Positions 54,162 to 64,000 of a stretch of 64,000 nt of DNA are shown piece by piece. The notes under the pieces are model-generated. The model had not been told where the DNA came from. It was given only the letters and a program-made list of their open reading frames with translations, and did not search any database. Where the stretch lies: assembly GCA_947039545.1 (NCBI GenBank), contig CAMQZA010000002.1:1-64000 (forward strand), in the 5' to 3' direction. Every line of letters begins with the position of its first letter. The stretch's first letter is position 1. The DNA comes from an uncultured Ureaplasma sp. GTDB lineage: Bacteria; Bacillota_I; Bacilli_A; Mycoplasmatales; Mycoplasmoidaceae. A program made the translations under genes and the position numbers.

Positions 54162-55847
54162 ATGACTGGAGGACTACTTATTAAAGCGATCTTGATAGGT
54201 GGTTTATTAATTACTATGGTTACAGGAATAAATATCCCTTTAATCATTTTAGATTTAATATTGAAAACATTAAATATAATAAGTGGAAATACTTTTTTTA
54301 AAAGTATTTTCTCTCAAGCATTTGAACCATCTAATCCTATTTTCATTATATATGTTTCAATATTCTTAATATCTTTTGTATTGAGTTTATTATTCATAAT
54401 AAAAGCTAGTTTACAATCTACTATGAATCATAGTGAATTTAGAGAAAAAACCCGTAATAAATCAATGCTTCATAAATGAAAATGATTAGGTTTTTGAGCG
54501 ATAGGATTTATTTTAGTTCCTTTGATTTCCTTTTTACTAAATTTTATAATTAGTCAAATTTCAGGAATATTTGGTAGTGGTTTTTTTGGTATAGCTGAAT
54601 TAACTGGTAAAGATTGAATTTATTATGAAGGATTATTAAAATTTAAAATAGAAAGTTTTAATACTAATATTTCTAATTGAATAAATGCATTAGAAAATTT
54701 AGATCCTAATTTAGGTTATGATGTAAAATTAATTAATATTTTAAAAACAAAATTAATTAGTATTCAAACAGAATTATTACAAATTAAAAATTTATTAGTA
54801 GATGTATTTGATGAACAATCAGGAATATTGAATAGTGGTATTTTGAAACAAATTCAAGAACTATTTATAAGAATAGAAAAAGAAATATCAAATCTCAAAT
54901 CTGATTTTTCTTCTAATGAATCACTTTTCCCATTATTGAATATGGGTACCGAATCAGGTGAAACTTATTTTAATTTATTCTTAAATTCTTTTTCAGAAAT
55001 GAATAATATTGCTATTGGTGATTTTAAATTTGAAAATAATGATAATAAAAGTTTGTCATTAGGTAATTTTATCATTAGAGGAATTGATGGTAATGTTACA
55101 GGTGCTTATATTCCTGAACCATTAACTATCCAATTGAGTAAATTAATTTATGGATATGAATTATGAGAATTATTTCCACCTAGCTTTATAGGTGGTTCAG
55201 TAGGAATTTTTGATGGAGTTAAATTGTTCTTTAATGCAATTGAAAATATTTGAGGTTTTCTATCAGATTTAAAAAAACTTTTTCAAATGATATTAGGGAC
55301 ATTGTTTGTAGCAGTAATATTATCTTCATTTTTAGGAATAATATTGATGCTATCAAAAAGACTTTTTGAATTTATGGCATTAATTCTCATAAGTCCTGTG
55401 GTTTTAGCAAATGGAATAAATGATTCAGGTTCTAAATTTGAATTATGATTTAAAACAATTTTGGGAAAACAATTTTTAGTTCTATCAATTGCATTTGCAA
55501 TAAGTATTTTTAATTTACTTATTATGCCTCTTTTAAGAGCATCAGATGAAATATTTACAAACATTGATATATTTGGTCCTATTAATGGTATTCCAGCATT
55601 TATAGCTCGACTAGTTTTAAAAGGTTTAATGTTAATAGCTTCAAGTATTGCTATGACTGAATTCATTGAATGATTGAATACAATTTTAAATGCCGATTCA
55701 AAAATAACTGCAGTTGGTAAAGGTTTTATTAAAAGAACATCTAGTTCAATTAACTCAAAAGCAAAAACTTTTTCAGAAAGCGATATAGGAAAAAATATCA
55801 AAGCAGAAGCAATGTCAAGAATTAAATCAAGAAGAAGATCAAGATAG
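54162..55847 (+). CDS. Polytopic VirB6/PrgH-like membrane protein of a type IV secretion system
   Basis: 561 residues from ATG 54162, chosen for its AGAAAGGAA ribosome site; an in-frame ATG at 54135 lacks one. Three helices in the first 130 residues, a soluble central region of about 220 residues with coiled-coil character, then four or more hydrophobic segments (from about residue 370, e.g. LGTLFVAVILSSFLGIILML and LVLSIAFAISIFNLLIMPLL), ending in a basic tail. This layout and its location before a VirB3/PrgI-like gene and the VirB4 ATPase fit the VirB6/TrbL role in the membrane channel. Assignment by topology and synteny only. Confidence 0.65.
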
Positions 55848-55856
55848 GAGAGAAAG

Positions 55857-56750
55857 ATGAACAATTTAAAAGAAATAGATGAACAAGAATTCAAAATAAT
55901 TCCTGAACCAATAAAAATAGCTAGAAAGACAAAAATAATTTTTAATTTAGATTTTATGGATATTGGTATATTTTCTTTGAATTTACTTTTGTGAGGAGTA
56001 ATTTATATTCCTTTAATAATCACAGGGTTAAATGATCATAGTAAAGAAATTGAAAAATGAATTGGAATTGGTATTTTAATATTTTCATTTTTAATATCAT
56101 CAATATTAATTCTAGAAATATTTGATATGAAACTTTATAAATTTATTTATAAATTTGTTTCTAAAATATTCAAAAAAAATGTAATTAGAGATTTTAAAAC
56201 AATTAAGGAAATTGATAAGAATACCTTTTATTTAAATGATGAGAACAATACTATTCAAAGTGTTTTCCGTCTTTTAGGTAAAGACACAACATTTATTTCT
56301 AATTATGACTTTAAAAAAATCTATAAGTATTTGTCACTATTCCTTAAAGAAAATGATGAAATAAGTTTTTTAAAAATGGATGGAAATATAGAAATAGATA
56401 AATCTATTGATTTTCTAAAAAGTCTTAAAAATCCTCAATATCCTAAAAGCATTAATGATGAAATAGATAATAATTTAAAATTATTAAAAAAATTAAATGA
56501 ATCATCAGAAAATTCTTTACAAGTTAAATATTTTTTAGTTATTAATAATACAAAACATGATGATCATTTTAAAATAAATGAAATAAAACAAAATTTGAAT
56601 CTTTGTGGATTGAATATTATTGAACCTAATTTAAAAGAAATAGAAGAATTAGAAAAGAACATATATTTTAATAATGCCCATGTTAAAGAAAAATGAAAAT
56701 ATTTAATCAAAACAGAAAAAATATTAAAAGGAGACAGAGATGAAACATAA
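55857..56750 (+). CDS. VirB3/PrgI-like membrane protein
   Basis: 297 residues. A short N-terminal cytoplasmic segment, two adjacent hydrophobic helices (about 40-60 and 70-92), then about 200 charged residues without membrane segments. Two N-terminal helices followed by a cytoplasmic domain, placed directly before the VirB4 ATPase, is the layout of PrgI-family proteins of Gram-positive conjugation systems. It begins 9 bases after the VirB6-like gene with an AGGAG site, and overlaps the VirB4 gene by 11 bases. Confidence 0.6.
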
Positions 56751-58539
56751 TAAAATTAATACTTATTTAGCTTTCATATCTATATCTCATTTTCCTGAAG
56801 AAGTTGAGCGAGAATGATTAGTTCCTTTATTAAATTTAAAAGGTTTATCAACAAATATTTTCATATCAACATGAAAAGATTCGGATTTGAACAAAAAATT
56901 AAATTTAATCATAAATGAATATGAAATTAAAAGTCAAATTGAAAGTGGTGATTCAATTAAAAATGCTAGAAACTTTTTTAATTTTGAAGCTTTTTCATAT
57001 GTTGCTGAAGAAATAGCTATTGGAAAGAAACTTAGAAAAGTTCAATCAATTTTAAAAATAGAATCTCCTAGTCAAGATGAAATGAAAATTGCAATAAGAA
57101 AAATTTCAAAACAACTTAGAAGAAGTGGTTTTCAATTTACTAGATTAGTTTTTAATCAACTTAATGCTATGAAATCATTCATACCTACTAATCAACAAAT
57201 GATTAAGAATATTGAAGTCGATGTTCTTGATGAAGTTTTTGCTTTTGGTTATCCATTTGTTTCACAAGAATTAATTCATGAAAAATCGCTACTTTTTGGT
57301 TTAGATGAAAATAAAACTCCTGTATTTATTGATTGAAAATTAATAAATACAGAAAAACCATCTTCATCAACAATAATAATTGGAAAAACAGGTGGTGGTA
57401 AATCTACTACTTGTCAAAGAATTCTAAAAAATCAAATACTAGAAAATCAATACAAAATATATGTTATTGATCCAGAAAATGAATATGGAAATCTATTTGA
57501 ATCTCTTGGAGGTAAATCAATAATCATTAATGATCCTAAATATGTAATTAATCCATTTGATTTAGGATTGAACTTTAATGAAGGAAATATTCCTAGTAAT
57601 GAAGAAATAGATAAAGCAATTAATAATAAGAAATTCTTTTTTGAAAGTTTTTTTAAAACTGTTTTTAAAGACAAACTATCAGATGATAAAATTGCAATTC
57701 TTGTTCAATCTGTTTATGAACTTTATGGAATCTGAAAGGATGAAGAATTTATATTTTCAGATTTAACTGAATACATAATTAACCATCCATTTTATAAAAA
57801 TGAAGAACATTTAATTCAGCAATTAAAGATCTTTTCTTTTGATGGAGTTTTTGCAAGTCTTTGAGATAAAAAAACAACTCTTAAAATGGATTCTAATTAT
57901 ATGGCATTCCAATTTAGAGATTTATTAGCTAAATCATCATCTAGTATTGGAAAAGCTCAAATATTCTTAATATTGCAACACTTAAATAATGTTGTTCTTA
58001 ATAATAGAGATAATAGAGATAAATCTAATTTATTAAAGAATAAAGGTATTAAAGATACCTTTGATTTTAACCAAATGAAAAAACTAAATTTATCACAATT
58101 AGAAAAAATAATTAAATCATGTGGATATTTATCAATAGATGAAGCTTTTATTGATCTTGATTCTAAAAGATTCATCAATATTGTTATTGATGAAGCCCAT
58201 TTACTTTTAGATGAAAAATATTTAGATATAGTTCAATTTACAAATGAAATGTATAAAAGAATTCGTAAATATAATGGAATGATGACTCTAATAACTCAAA
58301 ATATTTCAGATTTTTATGAAAAAGATTCAATAAGGGCTTATACAAAACCATTGGTTAATCAAGCTCAATACATTCTCTGTCATCATATTGATGGAAATGA
58401 AATAAAAGCTATTGATGCATTATTATCAGAACAAAATGGTCTATCAAATAAAGAAAAAGAATTCCTTATGAACGCTAGACCAGGACAACTATTATATTTA
58501 TCTAATAATATTAGAACAAAAATAAATGTTCAAAAATAA
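56740..58539 (+). CDS. traE: VirB4/TraE-family conjugation ATPase
   Basis: 599 residues with many TGA Trp codons. The N-terminal 200 residues are the usual VirB4 membrane/partner region. Walker A GKTGGGKS is at 215-222; VIDPENEYGNL follows, and Walker B IVIDEAHLLL centres on Asp484-Glu485, then LITQNISDF (motif C-like). This ATPase drives assembly of the secretion channel. An AAAGGAG site precedes the ATG. It is complete, without frameshift, and coupled to the PrgI-like gene. TraE of mycoplasma conjugative elements belongs to the same family. Confidence 0.9.
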
Positions 58540-58553
58540 AAGAAAGAATAAAA

Positions 58554-60872
58554 ATGGAAACAAACATAACATGAATAATTTTAGTAATTACAGGAGGTTT
58601 TTTAATTAGTTTATTTTTCTTAATATATTGACTTATTATGAAAAATAAAAAGAAAGCAAATAAATATAAAAATTCTAAAAAAATGAACTATAAAGACTTT
58701 TATAAATTACAAAAAGATAATATTGCAAGTACTAAAAATTTTGGAAACTATAATTCAGGTTTGCTAATTGGTTCAGGTGTTGCTAGAAAAAATAAAATAA
58801 GTACATTTAATCCTGATTCTAAATATGGATATGAATCTGATATGGAAGCTTATCTTTTACCCGAAGGTCATGGAATTTATTTCGGTTCTTCAGGTTCTGG
58901 TAAAACTGATAATGTAATTGTGCCAAATATTCTTTTAAATGCTCACTCAAAAGATAAACCTTCAGGTGTAGTTTTTGATCCAAAAGGCGAACTTTATCAA
59001 AAATTAGCACCTTATTTAAGATCAGTTGGATATAAAATAATTAATATTAACTTAAATGAAACAAGTAAATCTCATAGATGAAACCCCTTTCAATTTGCTT
59101 TGGACTCATCAGTAGAATATATTAAATATGCTTTAATAAACTCAAAAATTAATGATAATATGATTTCAAGAATTGTTAATTCTGAGAAAATAGAAAAAAA
59201 GAATTCAGCATTTTCATCTGTTGAAGATACAATAAGGATTTTAATTGAGATTGGTTCTGGATCTGAAAAAAATGTTTGAAGTAGTAACTCAAAATCATTA
59301 TTCTTATGTACAGCTAGAGCACTTATTGAACAAATATCATCTATATCTTATGAAAAAGTTATTAGCTATCAAAAATATAAAAATATAGAAATAAATAATG
59401 ATAATTTATCAAAAATTAAAGAAGAAATATTTAATGATAAAGAATTAGATTCTTTAATTAGGGAAGAATTTTTAAAATTTAATCTTAAAAATATTCTTGA
59501 ATTAATTATGGATACTCCAAAAAATAATTTTTTGAAATTTTGTCAAAATCAAGGTTGAAATGAATATGTTGGTATATTCCAAAGTAACGATGATCAATAT
59601 GGTTCATTCAAAATTGGTATTTCAGCTGCTGTTGAAGCAATTGCAGGATTAGACTTTGAAGATTTAATAGCAACATCAGATTTTAAATACGATGATTTTA
59701 TTGATAAATCAACAATTATGTTTATTGATATACCAGCAACAGCTGAAACCAAAAAAACTATTGCTGCTATAATGGTTGAACAAATTTATAGTTTTTTATC
59801 TATGAAAGCAAAAGATTGTAAAGGCGGCGCTCTTCCAAGACCATTTTATTTTTATTTAGAAGAATTAGCTAATATCCCTAAAATGAATTGTGTAAAAACA
59901 ATTTTAACTTTAGGTAGGGGTATGAGAATTTTTGGTATGTTAATTATTCAATCTATTCAACAATTAGAAGTTATGTATGGCAAAGAATTTTTACCAATTT
60001 GTTGAGATTCAACAATGGTTAGAGTTTATTTATTAGCTCAGGATAAAGAAGTTCTTAGCAGAATATCAGATTCTTTTGGACAAGAAATAGTTAAAAAAGA
60101 GAATGGAGAAGAAATCCAAATGAATATAATAACACCAGAAGAATTAGCTAAAATACCAATTGGAACTGGTTTAGTTATGTTAAGTCGAAAAGATCCTATT
60201 TACAACAAATTTGCATCTCTAGAAAATTATGAATTCTATTGATCATGATTAAGAAAGAATATGACTGATAGCAAGGAAAGTTCTACAGACAAAGGAAATA
60301 GAAAAATAAAAAAGAAAACCTCTGAAGAAATATCTAATAAGTCTAAAATTATGAATCAAATTTATACACCAGAAAATAAGTTACCTAAAATACAAAATTT
60401 TATTAATGATTCAGTAGAAAATTTAATTAATAAAAAATCTAACAAGATTATCCCCCTATTTTTAAAAAATCTTTTTTTCGAAAATTCAAATGAAGAAATA
60501 ATTGAAATATTACAAAGACTAGAAAAAGATCTTACTTCATATACCGATTCTATAGATGAGATAACCAATGAACAAGTTAATAGCAAATTTTTAGAAAAAT
60601 TCAATATCTATCTAAAAAATAATAAAAGATTGATAAGCATTGAATTTACTTTATTTGTAAATAAAATAAATCAATCAATAAATAGCAACCAAAAACTAAA
60701 TTCTGAGTTATTAAAACCATATTTAAATGAAGAAGATAGAAATAAAATTTGAAATATATTTTGTGAAAAAATGCAAGCTGATTATGATAATGAAATAAAA
60801 GATATATTCTATGATTTTTTAAAAATAAAAAACAACTATCTAAAAAATAATATTAATGATTTAAAATTCTAA
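58554..60872 (+). CDS. traG: VirD4/TraG-family coupling ATPase
   Basis: 772 residues. One N-terminal membrane helix (about 6-29), then GSGVARKNKISTF, Walker A GSSGSGKT at 111-118, VVFDPKGELYQKLAPYLR and HRWNPFQF, all diagnostic of VirD4/TraG coupling proteins. The Walker B/DEF region appears as FYLEELANIPKM with Glu for Asp, followed by LGRGMRIFGMLIIQSIQQL. An all-alpha-like insert lies between. The last 180 residues, after NYEFYWSWLRKN, are a charged extension. The coupling protein brings the relaxosome to the channel. It starts 14 bases after traE; adjacency of the two is unlike the spread order in classic mycoplasma ICEs. Confidence 0.9.
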
Positions 60873-61019
60873 TTAAAATACTTTAATTTTGCAATGTATC
60901 TAAATTAGTTTTTGATAGAGAAAGAGAATTTATTAATAAATCAAATTTCTTTAAAAAAATAAGAAAAAACATAACTAATATAAATAATTATTTACTTATA
61001 AAAATAGAAATGAGAAATT

Positions 61020-61493
61020 ATGAGTAGATTAGAATTATTTAAATCATTAATAATATCGAAAAATGAATTATTAAATCCTGCTTTATTTTATGAAACAGGA
61101 ATCCCATATCGAAATGATTCATCAGATTGATGAGGATATTGTAAAGAAAATTTGTCATATGCTAATAAAAAATTAAGAATATTTGTTATTTTTTTACGAT
61201 GAAACAAATGATACTTATTGATATATTAAATCTAGAGATGCTTCTTTTCAGATGATTCATATCTTAAACAGAAACAAAGCGAAATTTTAATAGATGAATC
61301 TATAGGTTTATTAAAAAGAGAATTATATTTTGAATCTAGTACTATATTCATAATTGATGTTGTCTTATTAGAATTATTAGTTCATAAAAATTTAGATATG
61401 GATAATGAAAATTATATATTAAATAAAGAGTGTCAAGAACTCATTTTAAATAAAATGAACAATTTCTTTAACCAAGAAAGTGCATATTTATAA
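61020..61493 (+). pseudogene. Frameshifted gene of unknown function in the conjugation region
   Basis: A protein of about 157 residues can be rebuilt only with two compensating frame changes. Frame A gives MSRLELFKSLIISKNELLN up to KKLRIFVIF; near the T run at 61190-61196 it passes to the next frame (FYDETNDTYWYIKSRDASF), and near 61242-61249 it returns to frame A (SDDSYLKQKQSEIL...NNFFNQESAYL, TAA 61491-61493). In frame A the middle contains TAA 61227-61229 and TAG 61233-61235. Both shifts lie at or next to T homopolymers, so sequencing error, slippage or real decay are all possible. No family recognised. Confidence 0.55.
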
Positions 61494-61511
61494 ATTGTCA
61501 AAGTTTATAAA

Positions 61512-61785
61512 ATGGGGAATCAATTAAATGGACTTGTAATATACTTATCTCCAGAAAAATGAGAATATTGAGATGAATTATTTGGTAAACAGAATTGAGA
61601 AAATAATGAATGAAGGGGTATTAAGTGAAACTAAACTAAATAGTGATTGTGATCATGAATATTCCAAAACATTTATTTTAAGAACAAAATTCCAAAAAAA
61701 ATATTTTTCTAATGAATACAAAGAAAATTTTGAAAGAGACAATAATAATATTTGATATCATTATCTATATGATAAACCAAAATAA
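61512..61785 (+). pseudogene. Second frameshifted small gene
   Basis: Starting at ATG 61512 the frame reads MGNQLNGLVIYLSPEKWEYW then DELFGKQNWENNEW (rich in TGA Trp) and then closes at a TAA. The next frame continues as VLSETKLNSDCDHEYSKTF and runs to TAA 61783-61785 (HYLYDKPK). The switch lies at GGGG (61616-61619); one G fewer would restore a single 90-residue protein. Neighbouring the other frameshifted gene, it suggests either decay or homopolymer errors here. Function unknown. Confidence 0.5.
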
Positions 61786-62245
61786 AGTATTATAAATTAC
61801 TAATAAAAAATTAAATATTAAAAATTATTTATATATGTGATAAAATATAATTGTTGGTTAAAAGTAAAATATTATTTCTAAAATTTTAGAAATAATATTT
61901 TAATAACTATTCTTAAAAATCAAAAATTATTTTGATTGCAAATAAAAATTCATTTATAGATTTTAGATATTCATTTTTAAAAATATTTTGGTTATATTAA
62001 TAAATTCGCTTTTCTAAAATAAATAAAGTTATAATAGACTGAAAATTTCTTCTCTCTATAAAACACACATACTTATCATTATTTCGATGAAAACTATTGT
62101 AGTTCATTAAAATTATAATGACTTATCAATATATATTTCTTTATAAGAATATTCTAAATTTTGTAATGAATTTTTTAAAAAAATAAAACTCTTATAGTGA
62201 TATTAAATAAGATTATAAGCAAGATAATAATAAAAAGAGATAAAA
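61786..62245. other. 460-base AT-rich spacer after the conjugation ATPases
   Basis: No open gene is supported. It contains a 38-bp perfect palindrome (61865-61902) and otherwise unstructured AT-rich sequence. It ends with GAGATAAAA, the ribosome site for the next gene. A nick site, promoter or small RNA gene could be here, but I cannot identify one. Confidence 0.55.
61865..61902. repeat. 38-bp perfect palindrome
   Basis: TAAAATATTATTTCTAAAA is followed at once by its exact reverse complement TTTTAGAAATAATATTTTA, with no loop. It lies 80 bases after the last frameshifted gene in a long gene-free stretch. It lacks the short loop and T tail of the terminators in this window, although an RNA transcript could still fold there. 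Confidence 0.8.
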
Positions 62246-62578
62246 ATGAAACCAACAAATAAAATAAAAATTTTTTCTTTGGAATTAGAAGAAATTGAGT
62301 TAATAACTATAGAATTATTTAAAAAATATAAAATAAATACTGAATCTGATGAAGAAATTAAAAAAATAGTCTCTTTAGCAGGTGAGAACTTAAAAAAATT
62401 TCATAGCATAGACATTTTTTCTTTTCCTAAAAAAGAAATTGAATTTTTTATAGATTATGTTAAAGATTTTTTAAAAAATAGGTTAATTCAACCTCCAAAA
62501 CAAATAATTGGACTAAAAAATGATGACAATATTGATTTGGAAGAAATTTTTATTAAATTCAATAGAGATGGAAAATAA
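62246..62578 (+). CDS. Small soluble helical protein, unknown function
   Basis: 110 residues, acidic and mostly helical, no membrane segment (e.g. SLELEEIELITIELFKKYKI and EIEFFIDYVKDFLKNRLIQP). A purine-rich AAAGAGATAAAA site precedes the ATG. The end lies 4 bases before the next gene's ATG (or overlaps it if the start at 62568 is used). First gene of a second transcription unit in the mobile region. No family recognised. Confidence 0.6.
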   Translation: MKPTNKIKIFSLELEEIELITIELFKKYKINTESDEEIKKIVSLAGENLKKFHSIDIFSFPKKEIEFFIDYVKDFLKNRLIQPPKQIIGLKNDDNIDLEEIFIKFNRDGK

Positions 62579-62582
62579 AATT

Positions 62583-63662
62583 ATGAATTTTTTTTCAAAA
62601 CATAAAATCCTTCTTTTTTTGTTTATCCCTTTAATACTAGTTTCTAATCAACATTATTTTAATAATGTTGATATATCTAATAAGATATCTATAAATAATC
62701 ATTCAGAAATCAAAAAAAATAATTCAGAAACAATCATAAACAATAAGATTATATTAAATTCTTTTGATTGAAATTCAATCTTATCTTCAATTGAAGCATA
62801 TTCAAAAATATTCGAAAATTTTCATGATCAAGAAGTTCTTAAAGAAAAATGAAAAGAAGTAAAAAATAATGAATTTTTATTTCTAAATAATTTTGAAGTT
62901 ATTAAGCTAAATAAGATATTTATTGATAATTCTGATTTTTTAAATACAAATACTTTTATTGATTATAAGTCATCAATGGATACAAGTAAATTAACTGAAG
63001 GAAATTCTCCTTTACCTTTATTAACGACTAATTTCAAAGAAACAATTTTTTTTATAGATATGATATCTAAATTGTTTGTTCAAACAAGAATTCCTTCAAT
63101 ATCATATAGTTTTAATAATGAAAATTCATTAGCTTATTCTTTAAATGATTTATCTAGAGGAAATCCTGAATTAATTATGTTTTCTGAAAATTTTGAAAAT
63201 ATTTATGGTTCAAAAGCAACAATAAAAATTACAGATTTTGAAAAACCAGTTCCTGAAGGATATTATATTTATGAATTTTCTGAAATATTTAAGAAAAATT
63301 TTAATTTTATTCTAGATATTAATAATAATATTGTTTCTTTTGAGGATAATAAAACTCCTGGTTATATTCCTATTTTTGCACCAATATCAATATTCTTAAA
63401 TGAAAAAATTATAACTTCTGATAATAAGTTAATCTTTGATAATGTAAATACTATTTTAAGTAAAGTAATTAACTCTCAAAAAATAATTACTCAGATTGAG
63501 AGTGAACTTGAGAGTGATCCGCTAAATTCTCAAAATTTTTTAAATAGTGGGAATTTAATTTTAATAATAGCTTTACCTATTAGTCTTATTTTAATATTGA
63601 TTGCAATGATTTTATTAATTAAAAAGCGGGTTTCACCAAATTCAAAAAAGGAAAAATTTTAA
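62583..63662 (+). CDS. Large exported membrane protein with C-terminal anchor
   Basis: 359 residues. N-terminal signal (KHKILLFLFIPLILVSN, about 6-22), a long extracellular-type Asn/Ser/Asp-rich domain, and one C-terminal helix (about 320-344, LILIIALPISLILILIAMILLI) followed by a short basic tail KKRVSPNSKKEKF: a type I membrane protein. An in-frame ATG at 62568 would add five residues. No cysteine for lipid attachment was seen near the signal. Directly followed by another exported protein, so both may form a surface complex of the element. Confidence 0.65.
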
Positions 63663-63664
63663 GA

Positions 63665-64000
63665 ATGAATAAAAAATATAAAATATTCTCATTAACAACA
63701 ATATTATTAGGTTTATCAGTTATTTCATCAATACCTATAATTAAAGCATTCACTGTATTGAATAAAAATAGCTCTTTAAATAAATTAGAAGAGAATGAAA
63801 CAGAAGTTATTGTAAGAGAAGATATTAATACTTTTTGAAAGGATGAAAATTACTCAAAATTAGTTTTATACAATGCTGATTGAGAAAATGAACTAACTTC
63901 TGATGATACTTCAGACATCGGTGGATTTTCCAAGACATTTAAAATAAATGCTCGTGATATAATTAAAATTCCAGATGGTTTTCTTATTGAAAAAAAGAAT
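63665..64000 (+). CDS. Exported protein of unknown function (partial, runs off the window)
   Basis: 112 codons visible from ATG 63665 to the right edge, frame open. Basic start MNKKYK, hydrophobic signal IFSLTTILLGLSVISSIPII, then polar extracellular-type sequence with TGA Trp codons (NTFWKDENYSKLVLYNADWENEL). It starts 2 bases after the preceding exported protein's stop, so the two are co-transcribed. No lipobox. Family not recognised. Confidence 0.65.

Noticed and set aside
55283-55894. Open frame of 203 codons on the - strand
   Set aside because: Antisense to the VirB6-like gene, which has export-type helices and a good ribosome site. The antisense product is a mirror of its hydrophobic codons.

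Overview
The window is AT-rich DNA from a mollicute (Mycoplasma-like) that reads TGA as tryptophan. Nearly every conserved gene here (prfA, scpA, scpB, glyS, dnaG, glpK, atpA, the opp genes, the conjugation genes) is complete only if in-frame TGA codons are read through, and TAA or TAG end every gene. I translated with code 4 and joined the fragments a standard-code reading would give. I cannot name the species from sequence alone.

Layout. 1-10.2 kb (+): the tail of a repeat-bearing protein, a small membrane protein, then a tight housekeeping run rpmE, prfA, prmC, a tsaC-like gene, rpiB, scpA, scpB, glyS, dnaG, glpK, followed by gapN. 11.6-16.6 kb (-): a 1,399-residue helicase with a nuclease-like C-terminus, preceded by an alpha/beta hydrolase gene with no spacer. 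16.7-19.7 kb (+): a DUF368-like membrane protein, tlyA and a Y-family polymerase. 19.7-28 kb (-): an exported protein, pepA, a short pyruvate kinase, a FolT-like ECF subunit, a membrane protein, holA, ruvB (with an in-frame TAA) and ruvA. 28-37.3 kb (-): oligopeptide transporter operon oppA, a fused oppB-oppC, oppD, oppF and a small membrane protein. 37.4-40.7 kb (-): two family-2 glycosyltransferases and a hydrolase. 40.8-48.4 kb (+): F1Fo ATP synthase operon atpI-B-E-F-H-A-x-G-D-C, where x is an extra two-helix membrane protein. 48.5-51.7 kb: tRNA-His, a nucleotidyltransferase, a coiled-coil membrane protein, a cysteine-rich mini-protein and a DUF2188 protein.

From about 52 kb to the end the content changes to accessory DNA that looks like an integrative conjugative element: several small unknown membrane proteins, a VirB6-like polytopic protein, a PrgI/VirB3-like protein, a VirB4/TraE ATPase and a VirD4/TraG coupling ATPase in one + strand run. 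After these come two frameshifted genes, a 38-bp perfect palindrome and two large exported membrane proteins. The order VirB6-like, VirB3/PrgI-like, VirB4, VirD4 resembles the core of Gram-positive type IV secretion loci. No integrase, transposase or element end was recognised, so the borders are open.

How the genes fit together: glycerol kinase, GapN and pyruvate kinase point to glycerol and sugar catabolism; Opp and PepA to peptide uptake and use; the ATP synthase to proton-motive force; GT2 enzymes with a sugar nucleotidyltransferase to a surface glycan or glycolipid. Points most worth a second look are the oppB-oppC fusion, the extra gene inside the atp operon, the nonsense codon in ruvB, the compact conjugation module, the helicase-nuclease and two long palindromes.
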